A DNA stretch of 45,114 nucleotides, taken from Staphylococcus pasteuri (GTDB lineage: Bacteria > Bacillota > Bacilli > Staphylococcales > Staphylococcaceae). The notes beneath the pieces are model-generated. The model was not told the origin of the DNA and did not search any database. It worked only from the letters and a program-made list of their open reading frames with translations. Below, in pieces: positions 9,013-17,955 of this stretch (its first letter is position 1; the number at the start of each line of letters is the position of its first letter). The stretch lies in assembly GCF_003970495.1 (NCBI RefSeq), contig NZ_RXWW01000091.1, forward strand, positions 101,920 through 147,033. Direction: 5' to 3'. Both the position numbers and the translations under genes were made by a program.

Positions 9013-9767
9013 CTTACTGGCACACCACCTTTTCTTAATGTGTGCTTAATATCAGCTACTGTATATGTTTTACTATGTAAAATACTAGCAGCTAAACCGG
9101 CAGATACATCTGTTTCTTTAAATAAGTCTAGAAAATGTTGAGGATTTCCACCACCACCTGAAGCAATGATTGGTATATTCACCTTTGATTTAATATCTGA
9201 TAAATGTTCAATATCAAAGCCAGTTTTCATACCATCGTGATGGATACTGGTTACAAGTAATTCTCCAGCACCAAGTTCTTCAACTTGTTGAATCCAATCA
9301 TATACTCTTATAGAGGTTAATTGTTTACCTCCATGTGTAGTACAAAAATAGTCATTTTGTTCCGCACTATAATAACTATCAATAGCAATACAAATACATT
9401 GACTTCCAAATTTTTGGCTAGCTTCTTTAATTAAATTAGGATTTTGAAGTGCACTAGAATTTAATGACACTTTATCTGCTCCATGATTAAGTAATTGCGA
9501 AATATCATCTAAAGTTTGAATACCGCCTCCAACAGTCAATGGTATAAACAATTGTTTAGAAATGGTTTCGATAACTTCCAACATTAAGTCATGTCCTTTT
9601 TCAGTTTTAGAAATATCTAAAAATACAAGTTCATCTGCTCCCGCTTCATTATAGTATTGTGCTAATTCAAGTGGACTACCTATATCGATTAATCCCTTAA
9701 ATTGTATCCCTTTAACAACACGCCCATCTTTAACATCTAAACAAGGAATGATTCTTTTTTTAATCAA
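9009..9767 (-). CDS. hisF: Imidazole glycerol phosphate synthase, cyclase subunit
   Basis: 252 residues from a TTG start at 9767, the standard HisF length. The (beta/alpha)8 barrel has the catalytic pair D11 ([15 protein letters not shown]) and D130 (CIAIDSYY), and a phosphate-binding TVGGGI loop (78-83). It joins ammonia from HisH to PRFAR, giving imidazole glycerol phosphate and AICAR. The open frame reaches a farther TTG at 9782. That start has no ribosome-binding site, while GGGAGGGG sits at the right distance before the 9767 TTG. That site is the end of hisA itself (WEGLS codons), and the start overlaps the hisA stop as TTGA. Confidence 0.95.
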   Translation of the reverse strand: MIKKRIIPCLDVKDGRVVKGIQFKGLIDIGSPLELAQYYNEAGADELVFLDISKTEKGHDLMLEVIETISKQLFIPLTVGGGIQTLDDISQLLNHGADKVSLNSSALQNPNLIKEASQKFGSQCICIAIDSYYSAEQNDYFCTTHGGKQLTSIRVYDWIQQVEELGAGELLVTSIHHDGMKTGFDIEHLSDIKSKVNIPIIASGGGGNPQHFLDLFKETDVSAGLAASILHSKTYTVADIKHTLRKGGVPVR

Positions 9768-10468
9768 GATAACCCCTCCCAAAAACTGGGATTATGTGCA
9801 GCTTTACCGATAATCGCAGCATAAACACCCAATTTTTCAAATTGGTTTAAATCTTCTTGATTTCTAATACCTCCAGAAGCAATAATACTTAATTCAGTTT
9901 GTTGTACTAATTGTCTTGTTAATTCAAAATTAGGACCAGCTAACTTCCCATCTTTTGAAATATCAGTATAGATGATGCCACCTAAAGGTAAATGATTCAC
10001 TTGTTTAACAACATCAAACAAATTGAGTTGTGTATCTTCTAGCCAACCATTAATCTTTATATCTTGTTTGTATGCATCTATAGACAAATAAATCTTTTTA
10101 GGAAATAGATATGACATTCTTTCCAACCAAGTTAAATCTTGAATACCTTTAGTTCCAACTATGCAGTAATCTATACCTATATCAAAATAATGATTTAAAG
10201 TTTCTTGTGATCGAATCCCTCCACCTACTTCTATAGGTTTTTGAGATAATGATCTTAGCTTTTTAATATAATGACATTCTTGAGTTTGCTTTAATTTTGC
10301 TCCTATAAGATCCACAATATGTATACGTGAAACACAATCAAATTGATTATAAAATTGGATGCTTTCCTCAGCTGTCATTGTCATTTGCTCTTTAGATTCA
10401 TATTTACCTTCAGTTAGTCTTACACTCGTTGAGTCAATCAAATCGATTGCCGGCCATATGTTAATCAT
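9764..10468 (-). CDS. hisA: ProFAR isomerase
   Basis: 234 residues, a (beta/alpha)8 barrel related to HisF. Catalytic aspartates fit D9 (WPAIDLID) and D169 ([10 protein letters not shown]). Phosphate-binding loops are VGGGIRS (81-87) and ASGGIRN. It isomerises ProFAR to PRFAR, step 4 of the pathway. Its ATG overlaps the last eight bases of hisH (ATGATTAA), and its end carries the ribosome-binding site of hisF. It is slightly shorter than many HisA proteins (about 240) but complete. Confidence 0.95.
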   Translation of the reverse strand: MINIWPAIDLIDSTSVRLTEGKYESKEQMTMTAEESIQFYNQFDCVSRIHIVDLIGAKLKQTQECHYIKKLRSLSQKPIEVGGGIRSQETLNHYFDIGIDYCIVGTKGIQDLTWLERMSYLFPKKIYLSIDAYKQDIKINGWLEDTQLNLFDVVKQVNHLPLGGIIYTDISKDGKLAGPNFELTRQLVQQTELSIIASGGIRNQEDLNQFEKLGVYAAIIGKAAHNPSFWEGLS

Positions 10469-11039
10469 TTATAAAACCGCCTTTCAATGCTTGATTTAAA
10501 ATTGCCAATCCTTGTTCACCACTTTTTTCAGGATGGAATTGTATTCCTATACAATTGTTATATTGTACTACTGCAGGAATTTGACACTCATAATCTGCAT
10601 ATGCAACAACATGATTATTCATTATCGCTTGATAAGAATGTATAAAGTACACATCACATTGAAGTAATTGATGATCACTTTTCAATAAATTCCAACCTAA
10701 ATGCGGGATAGGTTGTGTTGTATGGATTGGCACTATTCGTCCAGGTATCAGTCCTAGTCCTTCTACATTACCTTCCTCACTATATTCAAATAACAATTGC
10801 ATTCCTAAGCAAATACCAATGATAGGTTGGTTTTTAATTTGGTTTAAGATAGTGTCTAATCTTTTATTTTTAATTTCTGTCATTCCATCTTTAAAATGTC
10901 CAACACCAGGTAATACAACTGCATCTGCCTTATAAATAATACTTTCGTTGTTGGTCAATATTGTCTCGTAGCCTAAGAATTCAATTGCTTTTTTCAAGCT
11001 ATTAATATTGCCTAGACCGTAATCAACTATAGCTATCAT
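10461..11039 (-). CDS. hisH: Imidazole glycerol phosphate synthase, glutamine amidotransferase subunit
   Basis: 192 residues, class I glutamine amidotransferase. The triad is visible: C77 in GICLGMQ, H168 and E170 in IQFHPEKS. The oxyanion segment LPGVGHF (43-49) is also present. HisH hydrolyses glutamine and channels ammonia to HisF. The start overlaps the hisB stop by four bases (ATGA) and the end overlaps hisA by eight, so hisB-hisH-hisA-hisF-hisIE form a chain of overlapping genes. Confidence 0.95.
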   Translation of the reverse strand: MIAIVDYGLGNINSLKKAIEFLGYETILTNNESIIYKADAVVLPGVGHFKDGMTEIKNKRLDTILNQIKNQPIIGICLGMQLLFEYSEEGNVEGLGLIPGRIVPIHTTQPIPHLGWNLLKSDHQLLQCDVYFIHSYQAIMNNHVVAYADYECQIPAVVQYNNCIGIQFHPEKSGEQGLAILNQALKGGFIND

Positions 11040-11614
11040 TCAATCACACCTTTAGACGAAGGTATTACAAATTCAAGAGTTGGTGTTAATGCCTCTTGTA
11101 ATGATTTAGCAAAAGATTTAAATAAAGCTTCAATTTCATGATGGGTATTTCCACCTCTAATTAAGTCCATATGCACAGTTAACCTCGCATTAATAATAAG
11201 TGCTCTAAAAAATTCTTCTACTAATTCTGTATCAAAATGACCTACTTTTTCTTTACTTAATTGAACATTAAATGAAAAATATGGACGGCCACTAATATCA
11301 ATTACAGTTCTTGCTAACGTTTCATCCATAGGTATATAACTTGTACCATATCTTTTAAAGCTTTGCTGAGTCTTAACCATTTCCAATATCAACTGTCCTA
11401 AAACTATACCAATGTCTTCTGTCATATGATGATCATCAACATATGTATCTCCTTTAGCTTCAATTTGTAATGATAAGCCACTATGAAAAGCAAAAAGTGT
11501 TAACATATGATCTAAAAATCCTACGCCTGTATGTATATTGGATTTTTCCTTTTCTTTACTTATAGCAATTGAAATAGAAGTTTCAGCGGTTTGACGTGAT
11601 TTTTGATAGTTCAT
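11036..11614 (-). CDS. hisB: Imidazoleglycerol-phosphate dehydratase
   Basis: 192 residues, the monofunctional form without the phosphatase domain of enteric HisB. The two metal-binding His-rich motifs are present: DDHHMTEDIG and RGGNTHHEIEALFKSFA, plus the GVGFLDHML segment near residue 30. It dehydrates imidazole glycerol phosphate to imidazole acetol phosphate with Mn(II). A 59-bp gap separates it from hisD, where hisC lies in many operons. Good ribosome-binding site (AGGAGG in the complement). A separate histidinol-phosphatase must exist elsewhere. Confidence 0.95.
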   Translation of the reverse strand: MNYQKSRQTAETSISIAISKEKEKSNIHTGVGFLDHMLTLFAFHSGLSLQIEAKGDTYVDDHHMTEDIGIVLGQLILEMVKTQQSFKRYGTSYIPMDETLARTVIDISGRPYFSFNVQLSKEKVGHFDTELVEEFFRALIINARLTVHMDLIRGGNTHHEIEALFKSFAKSLQEALTPTLEFVIPSSKGVIE

Positions 11615-11673
11615 TGAACTTCCTCCTTGTTGTTAATTCTGAAAATCACTTTTAAATATGGCTTTACCATATG

Positions 11674-12912
11674 TCAATGTCGAATATGTATTGATTGTTG
11701 ATGATTATTAAGTGATTCTACACATGCTAACCTTTCTGCAGAATATGCTACCTTTTTAAAAGTTGATTTTGATAGATTAATCACACTGTGACGTGTCATA
11801 AAGTCATTAACTGATAAACCATTCGAAAATCTAGCAGTTTGGTTTGTTGGTAAAACATGACTTGGTCCAGCAATATAATCACCAATTGCTTCTGGAGCAT
11901 AATGCCCTAAAAATAATGCACCTACAAATTTGATTTGATCAATAAACTGTTCTGGATGTTTAGTTTGAATGGATGCATGTTCAGGTGCAATTTTATTCAA
12001 AATATGACAGGCCTCTTCCATATCACTTACTTCAATTAAGTAATGATGATTGGCTATACTTTTGGACACTATAGAATGACGATCTATTGTTTTTAATTTA
12101 TTATCAATATTTAACTGAAGTTGTTGTAATATTTGAGCATTGTCGCTAATAACAAATGTACGAGCCATTTCATCATGTTCAGCTTGAGCAAAAATATCAT
12201 ATGTAATGGCGTCAATTTGAGCAGTCTCATCAATAATCATAGCTAATTCAGTAGGGCCGGCAATTTGATCAATGCCTACATCTCCATAAACATATTTTTT
12301 TGCAAGCACAACATACTGATTACCTGGACCAACTATTTTATCAACAGGTTTAATAGTTTCTGTACCATATGTAAGCGCCGCTATACTTTGTGCACCTCCA
12401 ACTTGATAGACATGATTTACGCCAGTTAAGTGACAGGCAGCTAAAACTTCTTTAGAAACGCCATTTGTTTTTGGAGGTGTCACAACAACAATCTCTTCAA
12501 CGTTCGCGACTTGTGCAAGTGTAGCCGTCATTAGAACAGTAGAAGGATAGCTTGCTTTACCACCTGGAACATATATCCCAACGCGTTCTATTGGATGGTA
12601 AACTTCATAACATTCTCCCTTTTTAGTAGAGGAATACTTTATCTTTTCTTGATATGATTTAATCCTTTCATAGCTTTGGTGTAACGCATTAAGTGTATCT
12701 TTATTTAATTCATCATAGGCCTTTTGTATGTCTTGCTTTGAAATTTCTAGAGATGTTGTGTCTACATGATCAAAAGTTAAATTATACTTTTTCAACGCTG
12801 CATCACCATTGACTTTAACATCATCACAAATATTTTTAACTAACGGGTATAAGGACTCATCTAATGATTGATTGTTAAAATAAAGTTCTAAAAATTGTTG
12901 TGCTTTAAGCAT
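11674..12912 (-). CDS. hisD: Histidinol dehydrogenase
   Basis: 412 residues. It shows family hallmarks [35 protein letters not shown], the zinc-site region [17 protein letters not shown], and the C-terminal [10 protein letters not shown] block. It oxidises histidinol to histidine in two NAD-dependent steps, the last reaction of the pathway. Its ATG overlaps the hisG end by eight bases (ATGCTTAA). The gene is complete and of ordinary length. Confidence 0.96.
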   Translation of the reverse strand: MLKAQQFLELYFNNQSLDESLYPLVKNICDDVKVNGDAALKKYNLTFDHVDTTSLEISKQDIQKAYDELNKDTLNALHQSYERIKSYQEKIKYSSTKKGECYEVYHPIERVGIYVPGGKASYPSTVLMTATLAQVANVEEIVVVTPPKTNGVSKEVLAACHLTGVNHVYQVGGAQSIAALTYGTETIKPVDKIVGPGNQYVVLAKKYVYGDVGIDQIAGPTELAMIIDETAQIDAITYDIFAQAEHDEMARTFVISDNAQILQQLQLNIDNKLKTIDRHSIVSKSIANHHYLIEVSDMEEACHILNKIAPEHASIQTKHPEQFIDQIKFVGALFLGHYAPEAIGDYIAGPSHVLPTNQTARFSNGLSVNDFMTRHSVINLSKSTFKKVAYSAERLACVESLNNHQQSIHIRH

Positions 12913-13519
12913 TTATCATCTGCACCCCTAACATATTAATAAATGATTCTATTTCTTCACCCTTTTTAAAATACTGTGTTCTATTTGTAATCAATCTTGC
13001 CGAAATATCAGTGATTTTTTCTTTTTCAACAAGACCATTTGCTTTTAATGTAGTACCTGTTTGAACAATATCAATAATTCCATCTACCATTCCTACAATG
13101 CAAGCGAGTTCTATTGAACCACTTAATTTTACAATTTCAATATCTATTCCTTTGTTTTTAAAATAACGTGAAGTTGTTTGAACATAACTCGTAGCAATTT
13201 TTTTATAATCATTCGTAACAGGTTTAGCTGCTAAGGAAAAATGACAGTGTCCAAATGGTAAGTCGCATAAATTATTAATATTATATTTATTTTCATTTAA
13301 GATATCACTACCTACAATACCTATATCTGCAATGCCTTGTTCCACGTATATTGGCACATCACTTCCCTTTACTATAATAAAATCAATACCATCTATCGTA
13401 ACTAATAATTGACGTTGTCTATGCTTTAGTCCATTTGATAATAAAAATAGTTGTTCTGCCTCTAAATATTTGATAAAACTTTCTAATAATCTCCCTTTTG
13501 CTAAAGCCACTCTAATCAT
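12905..13519 (-). CDS. hisG: ATP phosphoribosyltransferase, short-form catalytic subunit
   Basis: 204 residues, the short HisG(S) form that lacks the C-terminal regulatory domain and needs HisZ. The PRPP-binding loop is [14 protein letters not shown] (150-163). The N-terminus [12 protein letters not shown] is typical. With HisZ it condenses ATP and PRPP, the committed step that is feedback-inhibited by histidine. It lies 30 bp after hisZ and overlaps hisD. The presence of both subunits in order hisZ-hisG is internally consistent. Confidence 0.96.
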   Translation of the reverse strand: MIRVALAKGRLLESFIKYLEAEQLFLLSNGLKHRQRQLLVTIDGIDFIIVKGSDVPIYVEQGIADIGIVGSDILNENKYNINNLCDLPFGHCHFSLAAKPVTNDYKKIATSYVQTTSRYFKNKGIDIEIVKLSGSIELACIVGMVDGIIDIVQTGTTLKANGLVEKEKITDISARLITNRTQYFKKGEEIESFINMLGVQMINA

Positions 13520-13549
13520 ATTGTCACCCCTATTCTTTGAATATGCTGA

Positions 13550-14368
13550 TTATAAAGTTAAAGCCATACCGTATCCTTGGAGGTCACCAGAGTAAAATCC
13601 ACCAGTTAGTATGCTAGTATCATGTTTATTTAAATAACATCTGATAAAAACACCTTTATAATAAGATCTTGATGGTTGTGCCGAAATATCTAAATGAATA
13701 TTGGTCAAACCTTGTTTGATTAGTTGCTCTTCCCAACTTTTTAACGTAAGTAATGTTTGAGATGATTGGTCCAAATATTGACTTAATTTTGATAATTGAT
13801 GACGTGTGCTTTCTGATAGTAATTTTAAGATAGGATGATTATGCGGTAATTGATGTTTTAATCCCGATAGATTTCTCTCTTCAATCATGTTTTTAATAAC
13901 TAAAGTTCTATATTTTTCTTCTAATAATTCATTCAATAATTGATAATGACCTAAAATAATTAGCTGAATATCATCTTTTAAATACGTTTTAATAAAATGG
14001 TAGAAATCATTAAAACTATCATTGAATTGATTATATATAGGCAAATAATTCTCGATACCTATTTGTGATATGACCTCATTATTTCTGACAATAGGTCCAG
14101 AATAAGCAACTTTCTTAAAATCTGTTGGAAATATTGAATGATAACGTAGTAATTGATCAGTAAAATCGTGTCTTAAACTATAAATGTGATTGTTATTTTG
14201 CCAAAAATTCCTTTCTTTCATTTGTAATAAGTCCTCTTTCGTCAAATGACTCCAATCTAATTTTTCAATTAAATCTATATCTACAAGTTTGTAATTTTTA
14301 TTTGAAAAGTACTTTAAGAATGCTAATTCAATTTCTTTTATTTTTATTATCTGATTTTGCTTATTCAT
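13550..14368 (-). CDS. hisZ: ATP phosphoribosyltransferase regulatory subunit
   Basis: 272 residues, a histidyl-tRNA-synthetase-like protein without the anticodon-binding domain. Class II features are faint but readable: YSLRHDFTDQLLRYH (motif 2-like), SGPIVRNNEV and the C-terminal GGFYSGDLQGYGMAL, the motif 3 position without a full catalytic arginine set. It is shorter than many HisZ proteins, as I recall for staphylococci, so the assignment rests on this fold plus adjacency to short-form hisG. It is the first gene of the operon with a strong AAAGGAGG ribosome-binding site. Upstream lie a TATAAT box, a palindrome and a CodY-like box. Confidence 0.88.
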   Translation of the reverse strand: MNKQNQIIKIKEIELAFLKYFSNKNYKLVDIDLIEKLDWSHLTKEDLLQMKERNFWQNNNHIYSLRHDFTDQLLRYHSIFPTDFKKVAYSGPIVRNNEVISQIGIENYLPIYNQFNDSFNDFYHFIKTYLKDDIQLIILGHYQLLNELLEEKYRTLVIKNMIEERNLSGLKHQLPHNHPILKLLSESTRHQLSKLSQYLDQSSQTLLTLKSWEEQLIKQGLTNIHLDISAQPSRSYYKGVFIRCYLNKHDTSILTGGFYSGDLQGYGMALTL

Positions 14369-14398
14369 ACTCTACCTCCTTTACTTCTGACTTTAATG

Positions 14399-14414
14399 CT
14401 TTACTGTAGTAAAG
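14399..14414. promoter_or_regulatory. Palindromic operator candidate in the his leader
   Basis: Perfect 7-2-7 inverted repeat, CTTTACT-GT-AGTAAAG. It lies just downstream of the predicted his transcription start (-10 TATAAT at 14430-14425 on the minus strand) and about 30 bp upstream of the hisZ ATG, a typical repressor position. The binding protein is unknown. A histidine-responsive TrpR-like repressor (HisR/YerC type) is one guess; no regulator gene lies nearby. Confidence 0.5.
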
Positions 14415-14424
14415 TTATAGTTGT

Positions 14425-14454
14425 ATTATAAGTTACCATAAAGACAAATAATAA
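14425..14454 (-). promoter_or_regulatory. Probable his operon promoter
   Basis: On the minus strand a perfect TATAAT lies at 14430-14425. The best -35 is the weak TTATTA at 14454-14449 with an 18-bp spacer. The -10 is clear; the -35 is poor, consistent with a regulated promoter. Confidence 0.5.
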
Positions 14455-14469
14455 ACAATGTTTATTCAT

Positions 14470-14484
14470 AATTTTCTGATAATT
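14470..14484. promoter_or_regulatory. CodY-like box upstream of the his operon
   Basis: AATTTTCTGATAATT matches the CodY consensus AATTTTCWGAAAATT at 14 of 15 positions. It lies about 40 bp upstream of the his -10 box. CodY represses amino-acid synthesis when GTP and branched-chain amino acids are plentiful, and his genes are known CodY targets in S. aureus. Confidence 0.7.
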
Positions 14485-14531
14485 AAAATTAATATGATCT
14501 CCATCTTTAAACATAAGGGTTTATATGAATT

Positions 14532-14572
14532 AAAAAACTCCCCAAATATTGAGTTTAATCAATATTGGAGAG
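14532..14572 (-). terminator. Terminator of the ylbC-ylbF transcript
   Basis: On the minus strand CTCTCCAATATTGA pairs with TCAATATTTGGGGAG (one bulged base, one G-U), followed by six T residues. It lies about 45 bp after the ylbF stop and insulates the his promoter. Confidence 0.85.
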
Positions 14573-14614
14573 ATATCTTGTATGTTTTATAAATTTGGTA
14601 AAATTTAAATCATT

Positions 14615-15049
14615 TTATAAAGAACAGTTACATGATCCACCTGAAGCACAACCTTGTGCAGTCGTTTGAAAAAATGGATTGCCTGTATCAATTTTTACAT
14701 TATCTGAAACAGCTAAAGCAATTTTACTAATAACTTCATCAATTAAATTCTGTAATGCTACTTCTTTTGACTTATAGTCCATTACCACTGGTAACATTTC
14801 ATATGCTCGTTTACGTTGGCGTGTTTCCATCATAATTGTCTTATAGTCAGGATGATATCTACCAAATCGCATTACATCGTCGTATTGATCTTTGGTCTTT
14901 AGGAAAGCCGAATATAATAAGTGTGCTTCATCATTTTGGTTTAATAATTCTTTCGCTTTAATATATTCATCATAAATTTCTGAATTAACTATCATATCTG
15001 ATAAGGCTTCGACGTCATCTAAAATTGACAATGTTTCTTCATTTATCAT
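14615..15049 (-). CDS. ylbF: YlbF (RicF), Y-complex subunit controlling RNase Y
   Basis: 144 residues, mostly helical (YlbF/YmcA domain about 5-115). The tail carries three cysteines, C134, C140 and C142 (GCASGGSCNCSL), as in Bacillus YlbF, where C-terminal cysteines help hold iron-sulfur clusters of the YaaT-YlbF-YmcA complex. That complex steers RNase Y cleavage of polycistronic mRNAs. The partner genes are not in this window. It lies 19 bp after the CAP-domain gene and is co-transcribed with it. Separation from ylbG by the his operon breaks the ancestral order. Confidence 0.9.
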   Translation of the reverse strand: MINEETLSILDDVEALSDMIVNSEIYDEYIKAKELLNQNDEAHLLYSAFLKTKDQYDDVMRFGRYHPDYKTIMMETRQRKRAYEMLPVVMDYKSKEVALQNLIDEVISKIALAVSDNVKIDTGNPFFQTTAQGCASGGSCNCSL

Positions 15050-15068
15050 TTGTCATTCTACCCTTCAT

Positions 15069-16112
15069 TTATTTTTCTAAGAAAATTAACGAATAATAAT
15101 CTTTCATTACTTCTCCGCCCATTTCTTCATATTTCGTATTTAACATTCTAGAGCGATGAATATCGGAGTTCATCCAACTATGGATTAATGTTGGGACATC
15201 ATCAAAGTCGTAACCCACATTCTGACTTGTCGATTTATAACTAACATCTCTTTCATCTAATTGTTGTTTTAAAGCATTTTCAGTAAATTCTACTGAGTCA
15301 GAACCACTTTTAGTCGCGTCAAATAAATTTATTGAAGCAATATGTGCAATATCATTATTTACCTTTAACGGTTTTAATCCCTTTAGTTTTCTCATTTCAT
15401 TAGTTACCTCATAAAGTGTCACTAATTGATTTGTATTTTGTTCGTAAGGTATATCTTTATTTTTTAAATTCGCTGTAGAATGAGATTCATTCGTTTTATA
15501 TGGTTGCAATGTAGCTAATGCATCTTTATCTAAAAAGCGTATTGCCATGATTTTATTCGTTTGTTGGTCTGAATAAACTTGCGCATATATATTACCATAT
15601 TTAATTAAAGTTTGTGTTTTTAAATCTTCATCTGATAATTCAAATTCATATTTTTTATTATTTGATTTGATTGTAGGTTCGGGATTGATGCTTGTATTTT
15701 CGAATATTTTTGAATTGCTTTCATTTATATGTAAAGGGTTAATATGAGCATCTTTTCCAGTTGCATAAACAGATTTTATTTTATTGTCTTTTACACTGAC
15801 AATGTAATATTGATTTGTTTTCTTGAATACATAATTTTTATAGCCATCTTTATATGGATATGTTCGGTTAGCTTGACCGTATTTTTTGGTAAGTTGATCA
15901 ATGTCCTTACCAATCCATGTTCCTACACCATTTTTAGGTTTTGGATTTTCTATATTTTTATTTGAATTTTTGAATTGTTCCGTTCTATCACTTTTTTGGC
16001 TTTTATTTGGATTTTCTAATACATCAAATTTTAGCCGTGGTGAGTAAAATAAATAGATTAGAAATGATACTAAAAAAACAACTCCTAAAATTCGTATAAC
16101 TAATTTTTTCAT
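15069..16112 (-). CDS. ylbC: Membrane-anchored CAP-domain protein (YlbC-like)
   Basis: 347 residues. One N-terminal membrane segment (about 4-24, VIRILGVVFLVSFLIYLFY) anchors it with the rest outside. A Lys/Asn-rich linker leads to a CAP-associated N domain (about 60-205; WIGKDIDQLTKKYGQ) and a C-terminal CAP/SCP domain (about 220-347) with LYEVTNEMRKLKGLKPLK and HSWMNSDIHRSRMLN motifs. The first-helix histidine of canonical CAP domains is not obvious (IASINLFDATKSG). Function is unknown; family members act at the cell surface or in cell-wall biology. Position beside ylbF matches Bacillus ylbC. Confidence 0.85.
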   Translation of the reverse strand: MKKLVIRILGVVFLVSFLIYLFYSPRLKFDVLENPNKSQKSDRTEQFKNSNKNIENPKPKNGVGTWIGKDIDQLTKKYGQANRTYPYKDGYKNYVFKKTNQYYIVSVKDNKIKSVYATGKDAHINPLHINESNSKIFENTSINPEPTIKSNNKKYEFELSDEDLKTQTLIKYGNIYAQVYSDQQTNKIMAIRFLDKDALATLQPYKTNESHSTANLKNKDIPYEQNTNQLVTLYEVTNEMRKLKGLKPLKVNNDIAHIASINLFDATKSGSDSVEFTENALKQQLDERDVSYKSTSQNVGYDFDDVPTLIHSWMNSDIHRSRMLNTKYEEMGGEVMKDYYSLIFLEK

Positions 16113-16249
16113 CTTTCACCCACCTTAACTGAATTATTACTATTGTACATAATTACTTATTTCATAATCAAGATAAGTCTATTGTTATTTCTAGAATTAC
16201 GAAGCACAATTTTACAAAATGGTGTCTTACATTGGATTAGATTCTTAAT

Positions 16250-16290
16250 ATAAAAAAACTGATAAAACTATACAGAAAGTTTTATCAGTC
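16250..16290 (-). terminator. Terminator of the ctaB-ctaM transcript
   Basis: On the minus strand ACTGATAAAACT pairs perfectly with AGTTTTATCAGT around an 8-nt loop, followed by seven T residues. It lies 20 bp after the ctaM stop. Confidence 0.92.
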
Positions 16291-16308
16291 ACAATCTTAT
16301 TTATTCGA

Positions 16309-16779
16309 TTATAAACCTAAAGTAGCTTTAATTAATGATGTTGTTTCTCCACCTGGATACAAGATGTATAACAGTACATAAACTGCTACACCAGTAATCG
16401 CTGTGAAAAACCATATTACTGAAGCAATAGGTCCAATTTTTCTATGAATTTTAAATTTCTCTTTAAAAGCTAATACAATTTGTATTATTCCTAAAATCCC
16501 ACCAATTGTTGCTAAGTTAATATGGAAAATTAAGAAAATAGTATAATAAATTTTAACACTATCTGGTCCACCGAATGCGGTATTACCAATAAAGATTGTT
16601 CTACTAGCATAAATAATAAAGAATGTTGCGGCAAAAACGGCAGCCCATAACATTACTTTTTTATGCTGATCAATTTGTCTTTTCCAAATAAGTCTCCATC
16701 CAATTGCCACTAATATCGCACTAATGACAATACACGAAGTACTTATTGTAGGTAAAATAGGTACGTTCATATGTTTCAT
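16309..16779 (-). CDS. ctaM: CtaM (DUF420), haem A oxidase maturation protein
   Basis: 156 residues with four to five membrane segments and histidines at membrane edges (QHKKVMLW, FHINLATIGG, KIHRKIGP). It matches the DUF420 family in length and pattern. In S. aureus the homologue CtaM is required for activity of the haem-A-containing QoxABCD quinol oxidase, acting with CtaA and CtaB; how it works is not settled. It follows ctaB by 18 bp on the same strand and is the last gene before the terminator. An in-frame ATG three codons in (MNVPILPT) is an alternative start. Confidence 0.87.
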   Translation of the reverse strand: MKHMNVPILPTISTSCIVISAILVAIGWRLIWKRQIDQHKKVMLWAAVFAATFFIIYASRTIFIGNTAFGGPDSVKIYYTIFLIFHINLATIGGILGIIQIVLAFKEKFKIHRKIGPIASVIWFFTAITGVAVYVLLYILYPGGETTSLIKATLGL

Positions 16780-16797
16780 CCTTACTTAATTTTGTAT

Positions 16798-17709
16798 TTA
16801 TATCATTTTAATAAGTGATACGACTACAACGAGTACGAAAAATACTACTAAATAGTTTAATGAGTAAATAAACATTTTAGTTGCCCATTTGTTTTGATCA
16901 GTATTCTTTTTAAATGATGTAAAAGCTAGTGCCATCCACCCTAAATTTAATAAAGTAGCTAAAACAATAAATGTTGTGCCTAAACTAGATAACATAAAGG
17001 GAAGTGGTAATAGTAATACTAACCAAATAAACATGCTTACTCGTGTTCTATTGAATCCTTTTACAGATGGTAACATTGGAATATTAGCTAATGAATATTC
17101 ATCACTACGTTTAATTGCTAACGCATAAAAATGTATTGGTTGCCAACAAAATACTACTAAAAATAGTGCTATTACTGCAACACTTATTGATCCATCTATA
17201 GCTACCCAACCAATTAAAGGCGGTACAGCTCCAGGGAAACTACCTACAACTGTATTCCAAGTCGTATGTCGTTTTGACCAGATTGAATAATATGATACGT
17301 ATCCTATGATACCAAATAATCCTAAAACACCTGATGGTATATTTAATAAAAATAAACAACCTTCACCTATTAACATCATACCAAAGCTTAAAATTAATAA
17401 GTGCTTATCTGAAATTCTATCATTTACAGTGGGTCTATTCTGTTTACTAGGCATAATTTGATCTATGTCTTGATCATAATAATTATTAAGTGCACATGCG
17501 CCACCCATTATTAATGTAGAACCTATAATCATTAATAAAATTTGAGGTATTGACGATAGGAAGGAGTGATTTGTCATTACAACAGCCAACCAAGAACCAG
17601 CAAATGCAGGGATTAAATTCCCTTGAACAAGGCCCATTTTAATAATCTGTTGTAATTCTTTAAATGTCACTTGGCCCGTTTCCTGTGACAATGTTTGTTC
17701 TTTACTCAT
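16798..17709 (-). CDS. ctaB: Protohaem IX farnesyltransferase (haem O synthase)
   Basis: 303 residues, UbiA-family prenyltransferase with about nine membrane helices. The prenyl-diphosphate/Mg site [10 protein letters not shown] (75-84) is followed by KQNRPT, and a second loop carries [21 protein letters not shown]. It adds a farnesyl group to haem b, giving haem O, the substrate of CtaA. It is divergent from ctaA with 246 bp between the starts and is transcribed with ctaM. The ribosome-binding site AGGAGGGG is strong. Confidence 0.96.
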   Translation of the reverse strand: MSKEQTLSQETGQVTFKELQQIIKMGLVQGNLIPAFAGSWLAVVMTNHSFLSSIPQILLMIIGSTLIMGGACALNNYYDQDIDQIMPSKQNRPTVNDRISDKHLLILSFGMMLIGEGCLFLLNIPSGVLGLFGIIGYVSYYSIWSKRHTTWNTVVGSFPGAVPPLIGWVAIDGSISVAVIALFLVVFCWQPIHFYALAIKRSDEYSLANIPMLPSVKGFNRTRVSMFIWLVLLLPLPFMLSSLGTTFIVLATLLNLGWMALAFTSFKKNTDQNKWATKMFIYSLNYLVVFFVLVVVVSLIKMI

Positions 17710-17955
17710 AATTCCCCTCCTAGAATTTTTTCATATAATACAATGATATAGCAAATAGTCATAAAAGACTAGGTTTTAAAAAATTAAATTGTGACACTTT
17801 AACGACATTCCAAATAGTTGATTTTGTAACGTAATTAAAAATGGTATTATTGATATAATGTAAAAGAAAAATATATACGTTAAAATAAATTACAAAATGT
17901 CCATTTTTAATGAGAATAGTTGTTAGATTTTATTTTAATGATGGGGTGTTTATCA

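Noticed and set aside
11632-11648. CodY-like site in the hisD-hisB gap (TTCTGAAAAT core)
   Set aside because: Five mismatches to the 15-bp consensus and an internal operon position; probably chance.
11615-11673. Remnant of hisC between hisD and hisB
   Set aside because: Only 59 bp, holding the hisB ribosome-binding site and A/T-rich sequence; nothing translates to an aminotransferase fragment.
14369-14531. T-box riboswitch upstream of hisZ
   Set aside because: The leader is too short and lacks the T-box antiterminator sequence and an alternative terminator hairpin.
8310-14614. His operon as a mobile element insertion
   Set aside because: No terminal repeats, target duplications, integrase or transposase are seen at either border; only terminators flank it. 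Relocation remains possible but not by an element visible here.
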